NCBI GenBank assembly: GCA_032162705.1
Contig: JAVRON010000003.1
Coordinates: 18,084-82,083, forward strand
Direction: 5' to 3'
DNA length: 64,000 nt
Origin: QHXN01 sp032162705
GTDB taxonomy: Bacteria; Acidobacteriota; Blastocatellia; Pyrinomonadales; Pyrinomonadaceae
Part shown: positions 1 through 8,290 of the stretch, piece by piece
Position numbering within the stretch: the first letter of the stretch is position 1
How the letters are laid out: every line of letters begins with the position of its first letter
Translations under genes and position numbers: made by a program
Notes under the pieces: generated by a model
Told to the model about the DNA's origin: nothing
The model's input: only the letters and a program-made list of their open reading frames with translations
Database searches by the model: none

Positions 1-810
1 ACGACTTCACTCGCGGCGCTCCGCGCGCTCACGACCGAGCAAATTCAGGATGCGATGAAGCAGCCGCCCGGTCGCTTCCCCCTGACGTTTGACGGCTACT
101 TCTTCCCCGAAGAACCCGCGGCGATCTACGTGTCGGGCCGTCAGGCGCACGTGCCGCTGCTGGTCGGCTGGAACTCAGGGGAACTGCCCTGGCTCGCGCT
201 GCTGCGCGGCAAAGAGCCGACGCCGGAAAATTACGCGTGGGCAGTGCGCGAACAACTCGGCGAGCGCGCCGACGAAGCGCTGAAGCTGTATCCGGCCTCG
301 TCGCGCGAGGAGGTGATCGAGTCGGCCACGGATTTTGCCAGTGACCGCTTCATCGGCTACAGCACATGGAAGTGGTTCGACCTGCACGTCAAGACCGGGG
401 GAAGCCCCGTCTATCGCTACCTCTACGCGCGCCCACGCCCGTCGATGAGACCGGAGATGGGCGGCACCGTTCCGGGGCTTGCAGGCGGAGTGTTGAAAGA
501 GCCGAGCGCGGGTGTCATCACGATGCCGCCCGCGCTCGGCGCTGTGCACTCCGCGGAGATTGAATACGCGCTCGGCAATCTCTCGACGAACAAGGTTTAC
601 GCTTGGACACCGGAAGATTACAGGGTGTCGGAACTCATACAGGCGTACTTCGCGAACTTTATCAAGAAGGGTGACCCGAACGGCGCGGGACTTCCCCACT
701 GGCCCGCGGTCAAGGCCGGCACGTCCGTCAGCATAATGCGACTCGACGTTCAGCCTCGCGCCGAGGCGGATGAGCACCGCGTGCGCTACGTCTTCCTCGA
801 CCGATTATGA
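1..810 (+). CDS. Carboxylesterase type B, C-terminal part (5' end outside window)
   Basis: The frame is open from base 1 to a TGA at 808-810, giving 269 residues of a type B (para-nitrobenzyl-esterase-like) alpha/beta hydrolase. The block VPLLVGWNSGE, the catalytic-histidine block GAVHSAEIEYALGN (His at fragment residue 183) and the C-terminal FANFIKKGDPNG...HWPAV are typical of this family. The nucleophile elbow (GESAG-type) and signal peptide would lie upstream of the window, so substrate and export cannot be judged. An ATG at 55 is internal, not the true start. The gene converges on the TonB receptor gene, with a strong hairpin between them. Confidence 0.88.
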   Translation, partial: TTSLAALRALTTEQIQDAMKQPPGRFPLTFDGYFFPEEPAAIYVSGRQAHVPLLVGWNSGELPWLALLRGKEPTPENYAWAVREQLGERADEALKLYPASSREEVIESATDFASDRFIGYSTWKWFDLHVKTGGSPVYRYLYARPRPSMRPEMGGTVPGLAGGVLKEPSAGVITMPPALGAVHSAEIEYALGNLSTNKVYAWTPEDYRVSELIQAYFANFIKKGDPNGAGLPHWPAVKAGTSVSIMRLDVQPRAEADEHRVRYVFLDRL

Positions 811-871
811 ACTCTGAGATGCTGGGATGCCGTGGCCTCGTCCCTCCGACTGCCGATTCGTGTAAATGCAG

Positions 872-913
872 TTCTGGCGCGCGAAGGCTTCGGAATCCTC
901 ACGCGCGCCAGAA
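872..913. terminator. Hairpin between convergent genes
   Basis: A perfect 12-bp inverted repeat (872-883 TTCTGGCGCGCG, 902-913 its complement) surrounds an 18-nt loop. It sits between the ends of the esterase and TonB-receptor genes and is followed by a short GTTTT stretch on the plus strand. It is placed to serve as a bidirectional terminator, though the T-tract is weak. Confidence 0.6.
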
Positions 914-945
914 GTTTTGGCCCCTTGCGGTGACAGGGTCGAAGC

Positions 946-3900
946 TTAGAAGTAGAACTTGAGCGCAAGCTCTATGCGCCTGTGCCCATGCTTTTTGACG
1001 ATGTTCCCGAAGTTAGTCAAGGTGTTCTGCGTGAACGTGTAACCCTTGGTCGGGTCGCAGACGTTGTTCGTGGTGCCCACGCCGTTCGGCACGTTGTTCA
1101 CCAGGAAACACGTACCCGTGGCGGGGTTGATGGCGTTCTGCGTCTCCAGCGTCAGGTTGATATCGCCGAGGTCTGGGTTGGCGTATGCCTGGTTGAATGC
1201 GTTGAAGAGTCCGACGCGGAACTGGAGCTTCTTCGTCTCCGTGAAGTCGAAGTTCTTGAAGAAGGTCACGTCGAAGTTGCTCCGGTTCGGACTGCGCATG
1301 TAGAAGGGCGTCTGGTACGGGCCCGACTGCCCAAAGCCCGGAATCTGGATGGCGCTCAGGTCGAAGTACCTGTCGCCGACGCCGGAGTTGCCCGTCTGCG
1401 GGTTGCGCAGCAGGAACGGGGCGATGGCGCCCGCGTTACCGCTCGACTGTGTGAAGGCGTTGCTGCCAAAGTAGGCGACCTCCGCCGAGGTGCCGGTGAG
1501 CGCGCCGGTGAACTTCAGGCGGATGGGCCTGCCGCTCTCGAATGTAGTGATGCCGGACATCTGCCAGCCGTTGAAAAGGCCGCGCGTGAATGAGTTGTCG
1601 AATGAGCCGCGCGCCAGCTTCGGGAAGTTGTAGTTGTACGACAGGTTGAAGATGTGCGTGCGGTCGAAGGGCAGGATGCCGTAGCTTCGCCCTCGCGTGT
1701 CTATCGGGTCAACCTGGTCCGAGCCGCTGCTCTCCTGCACAGAGGTCGTGCCCAGCGCCTTTGAGAAGGTATAGGTAGCGAAGTATTGGAAGTTCCGGCC
1801 CAGTTGGCGGTTGAGCGTCATCTGCAACGAGTGGTAGTTCGATGTGCCCGTGTACTCGTTGAGCGTCACTTGGCTGTAGTCCGGGAACGGCTGCGGGTTG
1901 ATCGAGATGGGCAGGTTCGCGAGGTTGTTGCCGACCGCCGCACGCTGAATCGGGTCGGACATGTTCGCGTTGCCGATAGTGCCCGACAGGATCGCGTGCG
2001 GGAAGAAGTTGTAGTTGCGCGTCTGCGGCAGGTGGCGACCGAAGGTGGCGACGTAGGCGACTTCGAGGACGTTCTGGAACGGCAGGCGCCGCGCCACCGA
2101 AAGGCTCGCGGTCATGATACGCGGAACCTCGTTCGAGGTCAGGTTCTGCGAGCTGACGGCGCTGCCGGCGAGCTGCGTCAGCCCGTTGAATGTCCCCAGA
2201 TTGCTCAGCGTCAGATCGTTGTTGGGCACGCCCCACGCGTTGATCGCGGTGTTCAGCGTGTTCGGCGGCGATGTCAGCACGCCGTACTGGTAGTTGCCTT
2301 GGACGCGATTGTAGAAAAGGCCCGCCCCGCCGCGTATGACGGTCGTGCCCTTACCACCAATGTCCCACGCGGCGTTCAGACGCGGCGCGAACTTCGGTGC
2401 CGCAGTCGGCACGACGCCCTTACCGACCTGACCCTTCGAGGCGAGCAGGTAGCCGTTCGGCTGTTTCGCGTCTCCGTTAATGAAAGCGCCCGCGCCCCGA
2501 ACGTACTTGCCGGGGTCGAAGATCACGCCCAGCCCGTTGGTCTCGTAGACGTTCGGGAAGTAGGAGAAGCGCACGCCGTATTCGAGCGTCAGGTTCGAGC
2601 GCACCTTGTAGCTGTCCTGCCCGTAGATTTCGAGGTTGTGCCCGAGGAAGTTGCCGGTCGGCACGACCGTGCTCTGCTGGAACTGGTTGATGACGCCGGT
2701 GTAGATGTTGGCCCAGAGGTTGCCCGTCGTCTTCGCCTGCCCGCCGGGGTTATCGTTGACTTCGATCAACCCTTCGGGCGAGCCTGACTGGTTTTGCAAC
2801 TTGGTGAACCTCTCGAAGAGCGCGCCGAACTTCAGGGTGTGGTTGCCATAGACCTTCGCCAACGTGTCCGTGATCAGGTAGCTGTCGTTGTTGGCGAAGA
2901 GCGGCAGGTTGCCCGGCTCCCACAGTTCGGAGTTGGTCGGGTCCCAGTTGCCCAGAATCGCCACTGGCGCGTAAGGCGTGTTGGCCGAGAACGGCAGTTT
3001 AAGGTTCTGTAGACCCAGCGACGAGCGGCTGACTTTCGACGGGTCGGCGTAGTCATTATTAAGTATCAGTTTGCTTGCGCTGAAGACGACCTCGTTGGTC
3101 ATCGTCGGGTTGAGCACGCTGGTGACGTTGACCGCCGCCGAACGGCCCAGGTTCTTGCCGATCACGTGGCTCGGCAACTCATAAGTTGACGGCCCCCACC
3201 ACAGACCATAGGGGTAATCCGCCGTCTCCGACTCGCGCGCCAGGCGCAGGTACATCTTCGTGTTGTTTGTGATGTTGTAATCGAATCGCATCTTCAGGTC
3301 GGTGCGGTTCTGCGGCGAGACCACGTTCGAGGCGTAGTTGATCCCGCGCCGCGCAAGGTCACTCCCCGGTGCCGCGGTGAAATTCGGCATCGGGAAGAAG
3401 TTCAGAAGCGCCACGCCGAACGGGTTGGCGAACTGGGTCAGGATGCCGTTCGGCACAGGCGTACACGAGAAGTCGAAGGAACTGGGTGTGCAGACATGGC
3501 CGATGGTGCCAGTCTGATTGATGGGCGTGGACGACTGGCTGAAGTTTCCCGCACGCTCAAGCGCCGTCGGAACGATGCCCGTGCGCGTGCCCGCGTCAAC
3601 CTTCTGGCGCTGCACCTCAAAGCCGAGGAAGAAGAAGAGCTTGTCGCGGTTGCGGTTGAAGTGGGTGAAGGGCAGGACGACGGGGCCGCCGATGTTGCCG
3701 CCGGGGAACTGGAACTGGCTCTTCGGGCGTGGCGTGCCGACGATGCTGTTGGAGCGGTCGTTGGCTGCCAGTTGGCGCGGGCGCCAGTAGTCGTAGAGTT
3801 CGCCGTGGAAGCCCTTGCCGCCGCCCTTCGTGGTCGCCGTGATCTGCACGCCGCTCGAGCCATACTCAGCGGCGTAATTGCTCGTCTTGACTGTGACCTC

Positions 3901-4650
3901 CTGCACCATGTCGTTGTTCGGCGTGATGATGGTGCCGTTGTTCGAGCCGGGGTCGATGACGCGCGAGCCGTCGATGTTGACTTGGTTGTTGACGCCGCGG
4001 ATGCCGTTGACGGTGTAGTTGGCGCTGGCGTTTCCACCCTGGTTGAAGCCGACCACGTCGAGGTCGTTCTGCTCCGGTGCTACGACGCCCGGCAGGACGC
4101 GTAGAAGCTCGAGGCTGCTGCGCCCGATGATGGAGAGGTTATCGATCTGTTTGGCCGTGATCGTGTCAGACCTCTCGCCCGTCTCGGTCTTTAGCTGCGA
4201 GGCGGTGTCGGCGGTCACTGTCACGGTCTCGGTCGCGCCGCCGACCTCGAGCGCGATGTCGAGGCCGCGCGTCTCGCTCGGCGCGAGCGTCAGGTCGGTT
4301 TGCTGATAGGCTTTGAATCCGCCGGCCTCGACCTTGAGGCTGTAAGCGCCGGGATCAACGGAGGTGAAGACGTATGTGCCGTCGTCGCTCGTCTTCACCG
4401 TGCGCGTCGCGCCGCGTTGAGTGCTCGTGAGCGTCGCCGTCGCGCCGCGCACGACCGCGCCGCTCGGGTCTTTGACGACCCCGCGCAGTGTCGCGCTGCT
4501 GGTTGCTTGAGCGAAGGCGGATTGCGCGGCGAGCAACAGCAAGAAGGCGGCCAACGCCGCAGCGGCGAAAGTGCCGGCGCGCCCGGAAACGAAGTTCAGG
4601 GTGCGCTGGCTGCGCGCGGGCGCGAACTCGGAGAACTCAACTGTGGGCAT
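946..4650 (-). CDS. Oar-like TonB-dependent outer-membrane receptor
   Basis: This 1234-residue outer-membrane protein has a signal region with its hydrophobic core near residues 28-46 (ending AQSAFAQ). A carboxypeptidase-regulatory-like beta-sandwich follows (about 52-140, starting ATLRGVVKDPSGA), then a plug domain (about 155-270) and a long beta-barrel ending in the aromatic LALKFYF. The architecture matches the large Oar/SusC-like receptors expanded in Acidobacteriota. By analogy it takes up glycan fragments with TonB energy, but the ligand is not shown by sequence. No SusD-like lipoprotein is adjacent. GGGAGG lies about 10 nt before the ATG at 4650. It is downstream of, and co-directional with, a ROK regulator and xylose isomerase, with a 443-bp leader holding two copies of a putative operator. 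Confidence 0.88.
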   Translation of the reverse strand: MPTVEFSEFAPARSQRTLNFVSGRAGTFAAAALAAFLLLLAAQSAFAQATSSATLRGVVKDPSGAVVRGATATLTSTQRGATRTVKTSDDGTYVFTSVDPGAYSLKVEAGGFKAYQQTDLTLAPSETRGLDIALEVGGATETVTVTADTASQLKTETGERSDTITAKQIDNLSIIGRSSLELLRVLPGVVAPEQNDLDVVGFNQGGNASANYTVNGIRGVNNQVNIDGSRVIDPGSNNGTIITPNNDMVQEVTVKTSNYAAEYGSSGVQITATTKGGGKGFHGELYDYWRPRQLAANDRSNSIVGTPRPKSQFQFPGGNIGGPVVLPFTHFNRNRDKLFFFLGFEVQRQKVDAGTRTGIVPTALERAGNFSQSSTPINQTGTIGHVCTPSSFDFSCTPVPNGILTQFANPFGVALLNFFPMPNFTAAPGSDLARRGINYASNVVSPQNRTDLKMRFDYNITNNTKMYLRLARESETADYPYGLWWGPSTYELPSHVIGKNLGRSAAVNVTSVLNPTMTNEVVFSASKLILNNDYADPSKVSRSSLGLQNLKLPFSANTPYAPVAILGNWDPTNSELWEPGNLPLFANNDSYLITDTLAKVYGNHTLKFGALFERFTKLQNQSGSPEGLIEVNDNPGGQAKTTGNLWANIYTGVINQFQQSTVVPTGNFLGHNLEIYGQDSYKVRSNLTLEYGVRFSYFPNVYETNGLGVIFDPGKYVRGAGAFINGDAKQPNGYLLASKGQVGKGVVPTAAPKFAPRLNAAWDIGGKGTTVIRGGAGLFYNRVQGNYQYGVLTSPPNTLNTAINAWGVPNNDLTLSNLGTFNGLTQLAGSAVSSQNLTSNEVPRIMTASLSVARRLPFQNVLEVAYVATFGRHLPQTRNYNFFPHAILSGTIGNANMSDPIQRAAVGNNLANLPISINPQPFPDYSQVTLNEYTGTSNYHSLQMTLNRQLGRNFQYFATYTFSKALGTTSVQESSGSDQVDPIDTRGRSYGILPFDRTHIFNLSYNYNFPKLARGSFDNSFTRGLFNGWQMSGITTFESGRPIRLKFTGALTGTSAEVAYFGSNAFTQSSGNAGAIAPFLLRNPQTGNSGVGDRYFDLSAIQIPGFGQSGPYQTPFYMRSPNRSNFDVTFFKNFDFTETKKLQFRVGLFNAFNQAYANPDLGDINLTLETQNAINPATGTCFLVNNVPNGVGTTNNVCDPTKGYTFTQNTLTNFGNIVKKHGHRRIELALKFYF

Positions 4651-4935
4651 GAGAAGTGGCCTCCCGAAAAACCTACTTGGCGGTGAAAATTGCAGCGATC
4701 AAACTTTGCGTCGGCCTCGCGGCTCTAGAACAAGCCCGACACGTGAGACTGAGCTGCGTCGCTCCCGCTGGGGGATGGCTGACGCCCCGTCTCACGTGCA
4801 GATAGTGGGTCATGTGACCCGCAATAGATGTTGGCCGACCCGTCTCGCGGGCGCTTTGTCCGTGCGACTAAAGCGCGTGGAACCTGTGCCGCGTGGCGGA
4901 GGCGTGTTCACTTTTTCTTGAAACTATCAGCAGGA

Positions 4936-4959
4936 CTTTGTTGCAAGGCCTAACAAAAG
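4936..4959. promoter_or_regulatory. Putative operator copy A (ROK-type dyad)
   Basis: A 24-bp imperfect dyad starts CTTTGTTGCAAGG and ends AACAAAAG, with TTTGTT and AACAAA half-sites. It shares CTTTGTTGCA with copies at 5016 and 36233, and the GCA...AAAG pattern with 18219. It lies 286 bp upstream of the TonB receptor start. ROK-family repressors such as XylR, NagC and Mlc bind AT-rich dyads, so the ROK protein encoded at 5094-6293 is the first candidate to bind it; this is inference. Confidence 0.5.
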
Positions 4960-5015
4960 CTTTTAATTCTAACGCCCGTTTTTGTCAAGAACTTTATTTA
5001 AAAATTGATCGGAAA

Positions 5016-5039
5016 CTTTGTTGCATGACTGAACGAATG
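5016..5039. promoter_or_regulatory. Putative operator copy B
   Basis: This is the second copy of the motif (CTTTGTTGCATG...GAACGAATG), 80 bp from copy A measured start to start, or about 7.6 helical turns. It lies between the ROK gene end and copy A. Its right half is weaker than in copies A and C. Confidence 0.45.
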
Positions 5040-5093
5040 CTACGTCTGCTGCGCGACCGACATGTATGTCGCGCCTCTTTCGGCGGCACCCGT

Positions 5094-6293
5094 TCAGGCC
5101 GTGGCGACGGAGGCGAATTTACTGGTGAGTACGAGGCCGAGCGCGCCCATCAGTTGCGGCTGCTCCCCGAGGCTCGAGACATCTATGCGCGGGGGCGGCA
5201 GCCCTTGACAGATGCTGCTTTTGGCGACGGACTTCTTCAAGTCTTTGGCGATCAGCGGCCACGCGCGCGATATGCGCCCGCCCACGATGACCGCCTCCGG
5301 GCTTAGCCCTTTTATGAGGTTGGCGATGCCGACGCCGAGGTAATGCGCCGTCCTGAGCAGCGCGTTCCGCGCGGCGCGATCCCCCTCGAAGGCGCGGTCT
5401 ATCAACTGCGTGAAGGTGACCTCACGTTGCGTGCCGGCGCGGCTCGAATGTTTCCGATAGCGGGCGAGGGCGGTTCTCTCGCAGGCGAACGCCTCCCAGC
5501 AGTCGCGGCTCCCGGAGGCGCAACTAATCGGTGCGGCGGAGCCGATCGTCATGTGGCCGAACTCGCCCGCGGCACCCGACTCGCCGCGGTAGATTTGGCC
5601 GTCGAAGACGATCCCGGTGCCCAAGCCCTCCTCGACCAGCACCATGATGAAATCGCGGACTTCGCGAATCTCCGGACGGCCGAACCAGAGTTCGGCGAGT
5701 GCCGCGGCGTTGGCGTCGTTGTCAACCACGACCGGCAGTCCCGTGGCGTCTTCGACGGCGCGCTTCACGTCCCAATCGCGCCATTTGAAATAGGGTATGA
5801 AAAGCGCGTTGCCTGTCTCGTAGTCAACGAGGCCGGGGAGACTGACGCCGATGCCCTCAATGCCCCCGCGAATCTTCCCCCTCATCAACTTACGTATGCA
5901 TTCGATCACGCGTCTCAGCACCTCGTCCGAGCTTCGGGCCGTTGGGAACTCTTCCTGTTCGAGCACGCGCCCGCCGAGGTCTGAGGTCGCGACGACTGTC
6001 TGCACCGTGCCGACGGCCACGCCTATCGCCACGGGCCCGGCGGCCCGCAGGCGCAGCAGGGTCGGCGGCCTGCCGCCCGTGGACTCGCCCTCGATCTCCT
6101 CGACCAGCCCGTCCTCCATCAACTCGCTGACGATGAGCGAGACGGTCGAGCGCTGCAGGGCCGTCTCCTGTGCGATCTCGGCTCGCGAGATCGGCGACCG
6201 CTCGCGCACGTAGTTGAGTATGATCCGACGGTTGATGCTGCGGATGGTGTCGGCGCGGGCGACGCTGTCCCGCTTCAGGTCTATTCGTCGCAA
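5094..6293 (-). CDS. ROK-family transcriptional regulator (XylR/NagC type)
   Basis: 399 residues. An N-terminal winged helix-turn-helix (about 18-75, ILNYVRERSPISRAEIAQET, with the recognition helix near QRSTVSLIVSEL) is followed by a ROK sugar-kinase-like domain (GIGVSLPGLVDYETG, VVDNDANAAALAE, GESGAAGEFGHM). Such proteins repress sugar genes and release DNA on binding a sugar or phosphosugar. The family zinc motif CxCGxxGCxE reads C-A-S-G-S-R-D-C-W-E here, so the second Cys is Ser and the conserved Gly before the last Cys is Asp. The start is TTG at 6293 with GAGG 7 nt upstream. Lying directly downstream of xylose isomerase and upstream of the TonB receptor suggests xylose or xylo-oligosaccharide control. 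Confidence 0.88.
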   Translation of the reverse strand: MRRIDLKRDSVARADTIRSINRRIILNYVRERSPISRAEIAQETALQRSTVSLIVSELMEDGLVEEIEGESTGGRPPTLLRLRAAGPVAIGVAVGTVQTVVATSDLGGRVLEQEEFPTARSSDEVLRRVIECIRKLMRGKIRGGIEGIGVSLPGLVDYETGNALFIPYFKWRDWDVKRAVEDATGLPVVVDNDANAAALAELWFGRPEIREVRDFIMVLVEEGLGTGIVFDGQIYRGESGAAGEFGHMTIGSAAPISCASGSRDCWEAFACERTALARYRKHSSRAGTQREVTFTQLIDRAFEGDRAARNALLRTAHYLGVGIANLIKGLSPEAVIVGGRISRAWPLIAKDLKKSVAKSSICQGLPPPRIDVSSLGEQPQLMGALGLVLTSKFASVATA

Positions 6294-6523
6294 TGTACCG
6301 CCTCAGGGTCAGAAGGAGAGTTCGTCGCTTCGCGTGAAATTGTGAACCATTACAAAGAGAAGCATGTTTCTTCTCAATAAGTAGAACAGGTGCGATTACA
6401 CGTCAACTCTTTTTTGGTCGCGGGCGGGCCGCGCGACAGTTTTCCGAGTGCGTGCGTGGGCTAAATGTTTAGCGTTTGGCAGAGGCCGGATGAAGGGATG
6501 AGCGCGCGGGCGCCGCGAAGAAA
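6294..6523 (-). promoter_or_regulatory. Upstream region of the ROK gene
   Basis: About 230 bases lie between the ROK start and the xylose isomerase terminator. They include a locally AT-rich segment at 6340-6400 with a short inverted repeat (GAGAAG...CTTCTC around 6359-6377) and, on the minus strand, CTTTGTAATGG, a loose match to the left half of the 24-bp motif. Autoregulation is possible but weakly supported. Confidence 0.3.
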
Positions 6524-6559
6524 GTCGAGCGCCGCGTGAAGCCTTACGCGGCGCTCGAC
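6524..6559 (-). terminator. Rho-independent terminator after xylose isomerase
   Basis: A perfect 14-bp stem (6524-6537 and 6546-6559, GTCGAGCGCCGCGT and its complement) encloses an 8-nt loop. Read on the minus strand it is followed by TTTCTTC. It sits 22 bp beyond the xylose isomerase stop, so the ROK gene probably has its own promoter. Confidence 0.75.
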
Positions 6560-6581
6560 TCGGCTGGTGCGAATTGCTGAG

Positions 6582-7751
6582 CTATCTAACACCGAGCAGG
6601 ATATCGATGGTCAGTTGGTCGAGCCGCTCGTACTTCAGTCCCTTCGAGGCGAGCGCCGCGCGGTCGAACTCGCGCGACAAAAGCCCCTCGACCTTCCCCT
6701 TCTCGAAGCGGCCCACGGCGTTGCCGTTGCCGTCGAGCTTCGCCATCTCGGCTAGCAGGGACTTAATCTCCGGGTCGGCGTTCCAGCGCTCGGCCTTCTC
6801 CTTCAGAATCAGGTAAGTCCTTATGCTCCCGCGCGCGAACTCCTTGACGCCCGCGTAGTCTTCTGTGCGGTACGCGTGCGAGTCGAAGTGGCGCGGCCCG
6901 TCGTAGTTCACGTCTTCGAGAAACTTCACCAGCCAGAAGGCCGCCTTCGGGTTCGCCGACCCGAACCGCAAGTCCTGATCGTAACGGCCCGGAACCTGAT
7001 CGTTGAGGTCGATGTGGAAGAGCTTGCCCGCCTCCCACGCCTGTGCGACCGAGTGCGTCATGTTCAGGCCCGACATGTGCTCGTGCGCCACCTCGGGATT
7101 GACGCCGACCATCTCCGGGCGGTCGAGCGTCGTGATGAAATGGAGGTACGCGCCCGTCGTCGGCAGGTAGATGTCCGCGCGCGGCTCGTTCGGCTTCGCC
7201 TCCAGAGCGAAGCGGTAGCCGTAAGATTGCGAGAGCGAATACTCGCACAGGTAGTTCACAGCCTCGCGCAGACGCTTGATCGCATCGTCCGCACGCCGAC
7301 ATCCATCGGTCTCCGTGCCCTCGCGCCCGCCCCAGAGGACGAAAATCTTAGCGCCGAACTCGGCACCCAAATCCATCGCGCGGCACGTCTTCTGCACGGC
7401 ATAGGCGCGCACCGACGGGTCGTTCGACGTGAAGGCTCCGTCGCGGAAGACCGCGTCGTAAAAAAGATTCACCGTCGCCATCGGCACAACGACGCCCGTC
7501 TCTTCCAGCGCTTGGCGGAATTCTTTCACGATCTGATCGCGCTCCGCCGTGGTTGCGTCAATCGGCACGAGGTCGTTGTCGTGGAAGTTGACGCCCCACG
7601 CGCCGACCTCGGCCAGCATACGCACAGCCTCGACCGGCGGCAGTGTCGGACGGACGGCGTCACCGAACGGGTCACGCCCGCGGTTCCCCACCGTCCACAA
7701 TCCGAAGCTGAACTTGTCCTCCGCACGCGGCGTGTATTTATCGTTCGGCAT
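6582..7751 (-). CDS. xylA: Xylose isomerase, class I (short, actinobacterial-like form)
   Basis: The 389-residue cytosolic TIM-barrel enzyme interconverts D-xylose and D-xylulose using two divalent metals. Visible motifs are the catalytic-His segment VNFHDNDLVP, the active-site WGGREG, the metal ligands in ALEAKPNEPRAD, FHIDLND and HFDSHAYR, and the C-terminal arm. Length fits the class I enzymes of about 390 residues. There is no signal peptide. The ATG at 7751 is preceded by GGAGGAG, about 6 nt upstream. No xylulokinase or xylose transporter is nearby, so those steps must be encoded elsewhere. Confidence 0.95.
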   Translation of the reverse strand: MPNDKYTPRAEDKFSFGLWTVGNRGRDPFGDAVRPTLPPVEAVRMLAEVGAWGVNFHDNDLVPIDATTAERDQIVKEFRQALEETGVVVPMATVNLFYDAVFRDGAFTSNDPSVRAYAVQKTCRAMDLGAEFGAKIFVLWGGREGTETDGCRRADDAIKRLREAVNYLCEYSLSQSYGYRFALEAKPNEPRADIYLPTTGAYLHFITTLDRPEMVGVNPEVAHEHMSGLNMTHSVAQAWEAGKLFHIDLNDQVPGRYDQDLRFGSANPKAAFWLVKFLEDVNYDGPRHFDSHAYRTEDYAGVKEFARGSIRTYLILKEKAERWNADPEIKSLLAEMAKLDGNGNAVGRFEKGKVEGLLSREFDRAALASKGLKYERLDQLTIDILLGVR

Positions 7752-8290
7752 GATTACTCCTCCGGTTCAAAAAAGGTTCGCGCGCCCGCGCGAGAGTCAA
7801 CGTCACGCGTCGGCACTCGCGTGCGCGGGGGAATTTCTGCGCGCCCATCCCGGCCTGACTCTTAACACGGAAGGCGCGAGATTAAGTCTTGGCGGCTTCG
7901 GCGTCAAGACAATTTAACCGGGCGGCGCACTCCGCCAGTCAAAGACGATGGGCGTTTATTTGCGATTAACTTTGGCGGCTCTTGACTGACATGATACTAC
8001 TTTACTGCTCTCTCACACCCAACGCGCGGAGGCGCGCGAGCCGCGGTTAAGCCCGGCCCGCTCGACGAACGCTGGCACACACCGAGCGGGCCGCACGACG
8101 GGTCTGACGGCCCTCCGCGCAGGAAGTCGAATGAAGGTGAAGCGGAATCAACACATATGACGAACGAACGCGACCACAGTCACACAAGCCCGGGCCGGAC
8201 TGCGTTCGTGTTCGCGCCGCGGAGCGAGTTCACGCCGCTTGACGAGCCGCGAGTTTGCTCTGCGTGACGGATGTGCCTTAACGTCTCAGC
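7752..8290. promoter_or_regulatory. Divergent intergenic region between xylA and a CRTAC1-like gene
   Basis: This 539-base stretch has no credible coding sequence. It contains a perfect 10-bp inverted repeat (GGCCCGCTCG at 8055-8064, complement at 8083-8092) and a locally AT-rich patch at 7950-8010. It must carry promoters for both flanking genes, but no convincing -35/-10 pair or copy of the 24-bp operator was found. Confidence 0.4.

Larger units (their letters stand above)
4651..5093 (-). promoter_or_regulatory. Long upstream region of the TonB receptor gene
   Basis: These 443 bases have no credible gene. They hold two copies of the CTTTGTTGCA operator-like motif (4936-4959 and 5016-5039), an AT-rich stretch around 4955-5015, a 10-bp perfect inverted repeat (CACGTGAGAC at 4740-4749, complement at 4789-4798) and a GGGTCA-TG-TGACCC palindrome at 4807-4820. 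This density of symmetric elements fits a regulated promoter and leader for the receptor gene. The transcription start is not identifiable. Confidence 0.55.

Noticed and set aside
4893..5306. An open frame on plus through the TonB leader
   Set aside because: It crosses the AT-rich operator region and the end of the ROK gene, with no protein-like pattern or ribosome-binding site.
6340..6365. Possible operator upstream of the ROK gene for autoregulation
   Set aside because: On minus CTTTGTAATGG matches only part of the left half; not accepted as a copy without conservation data.
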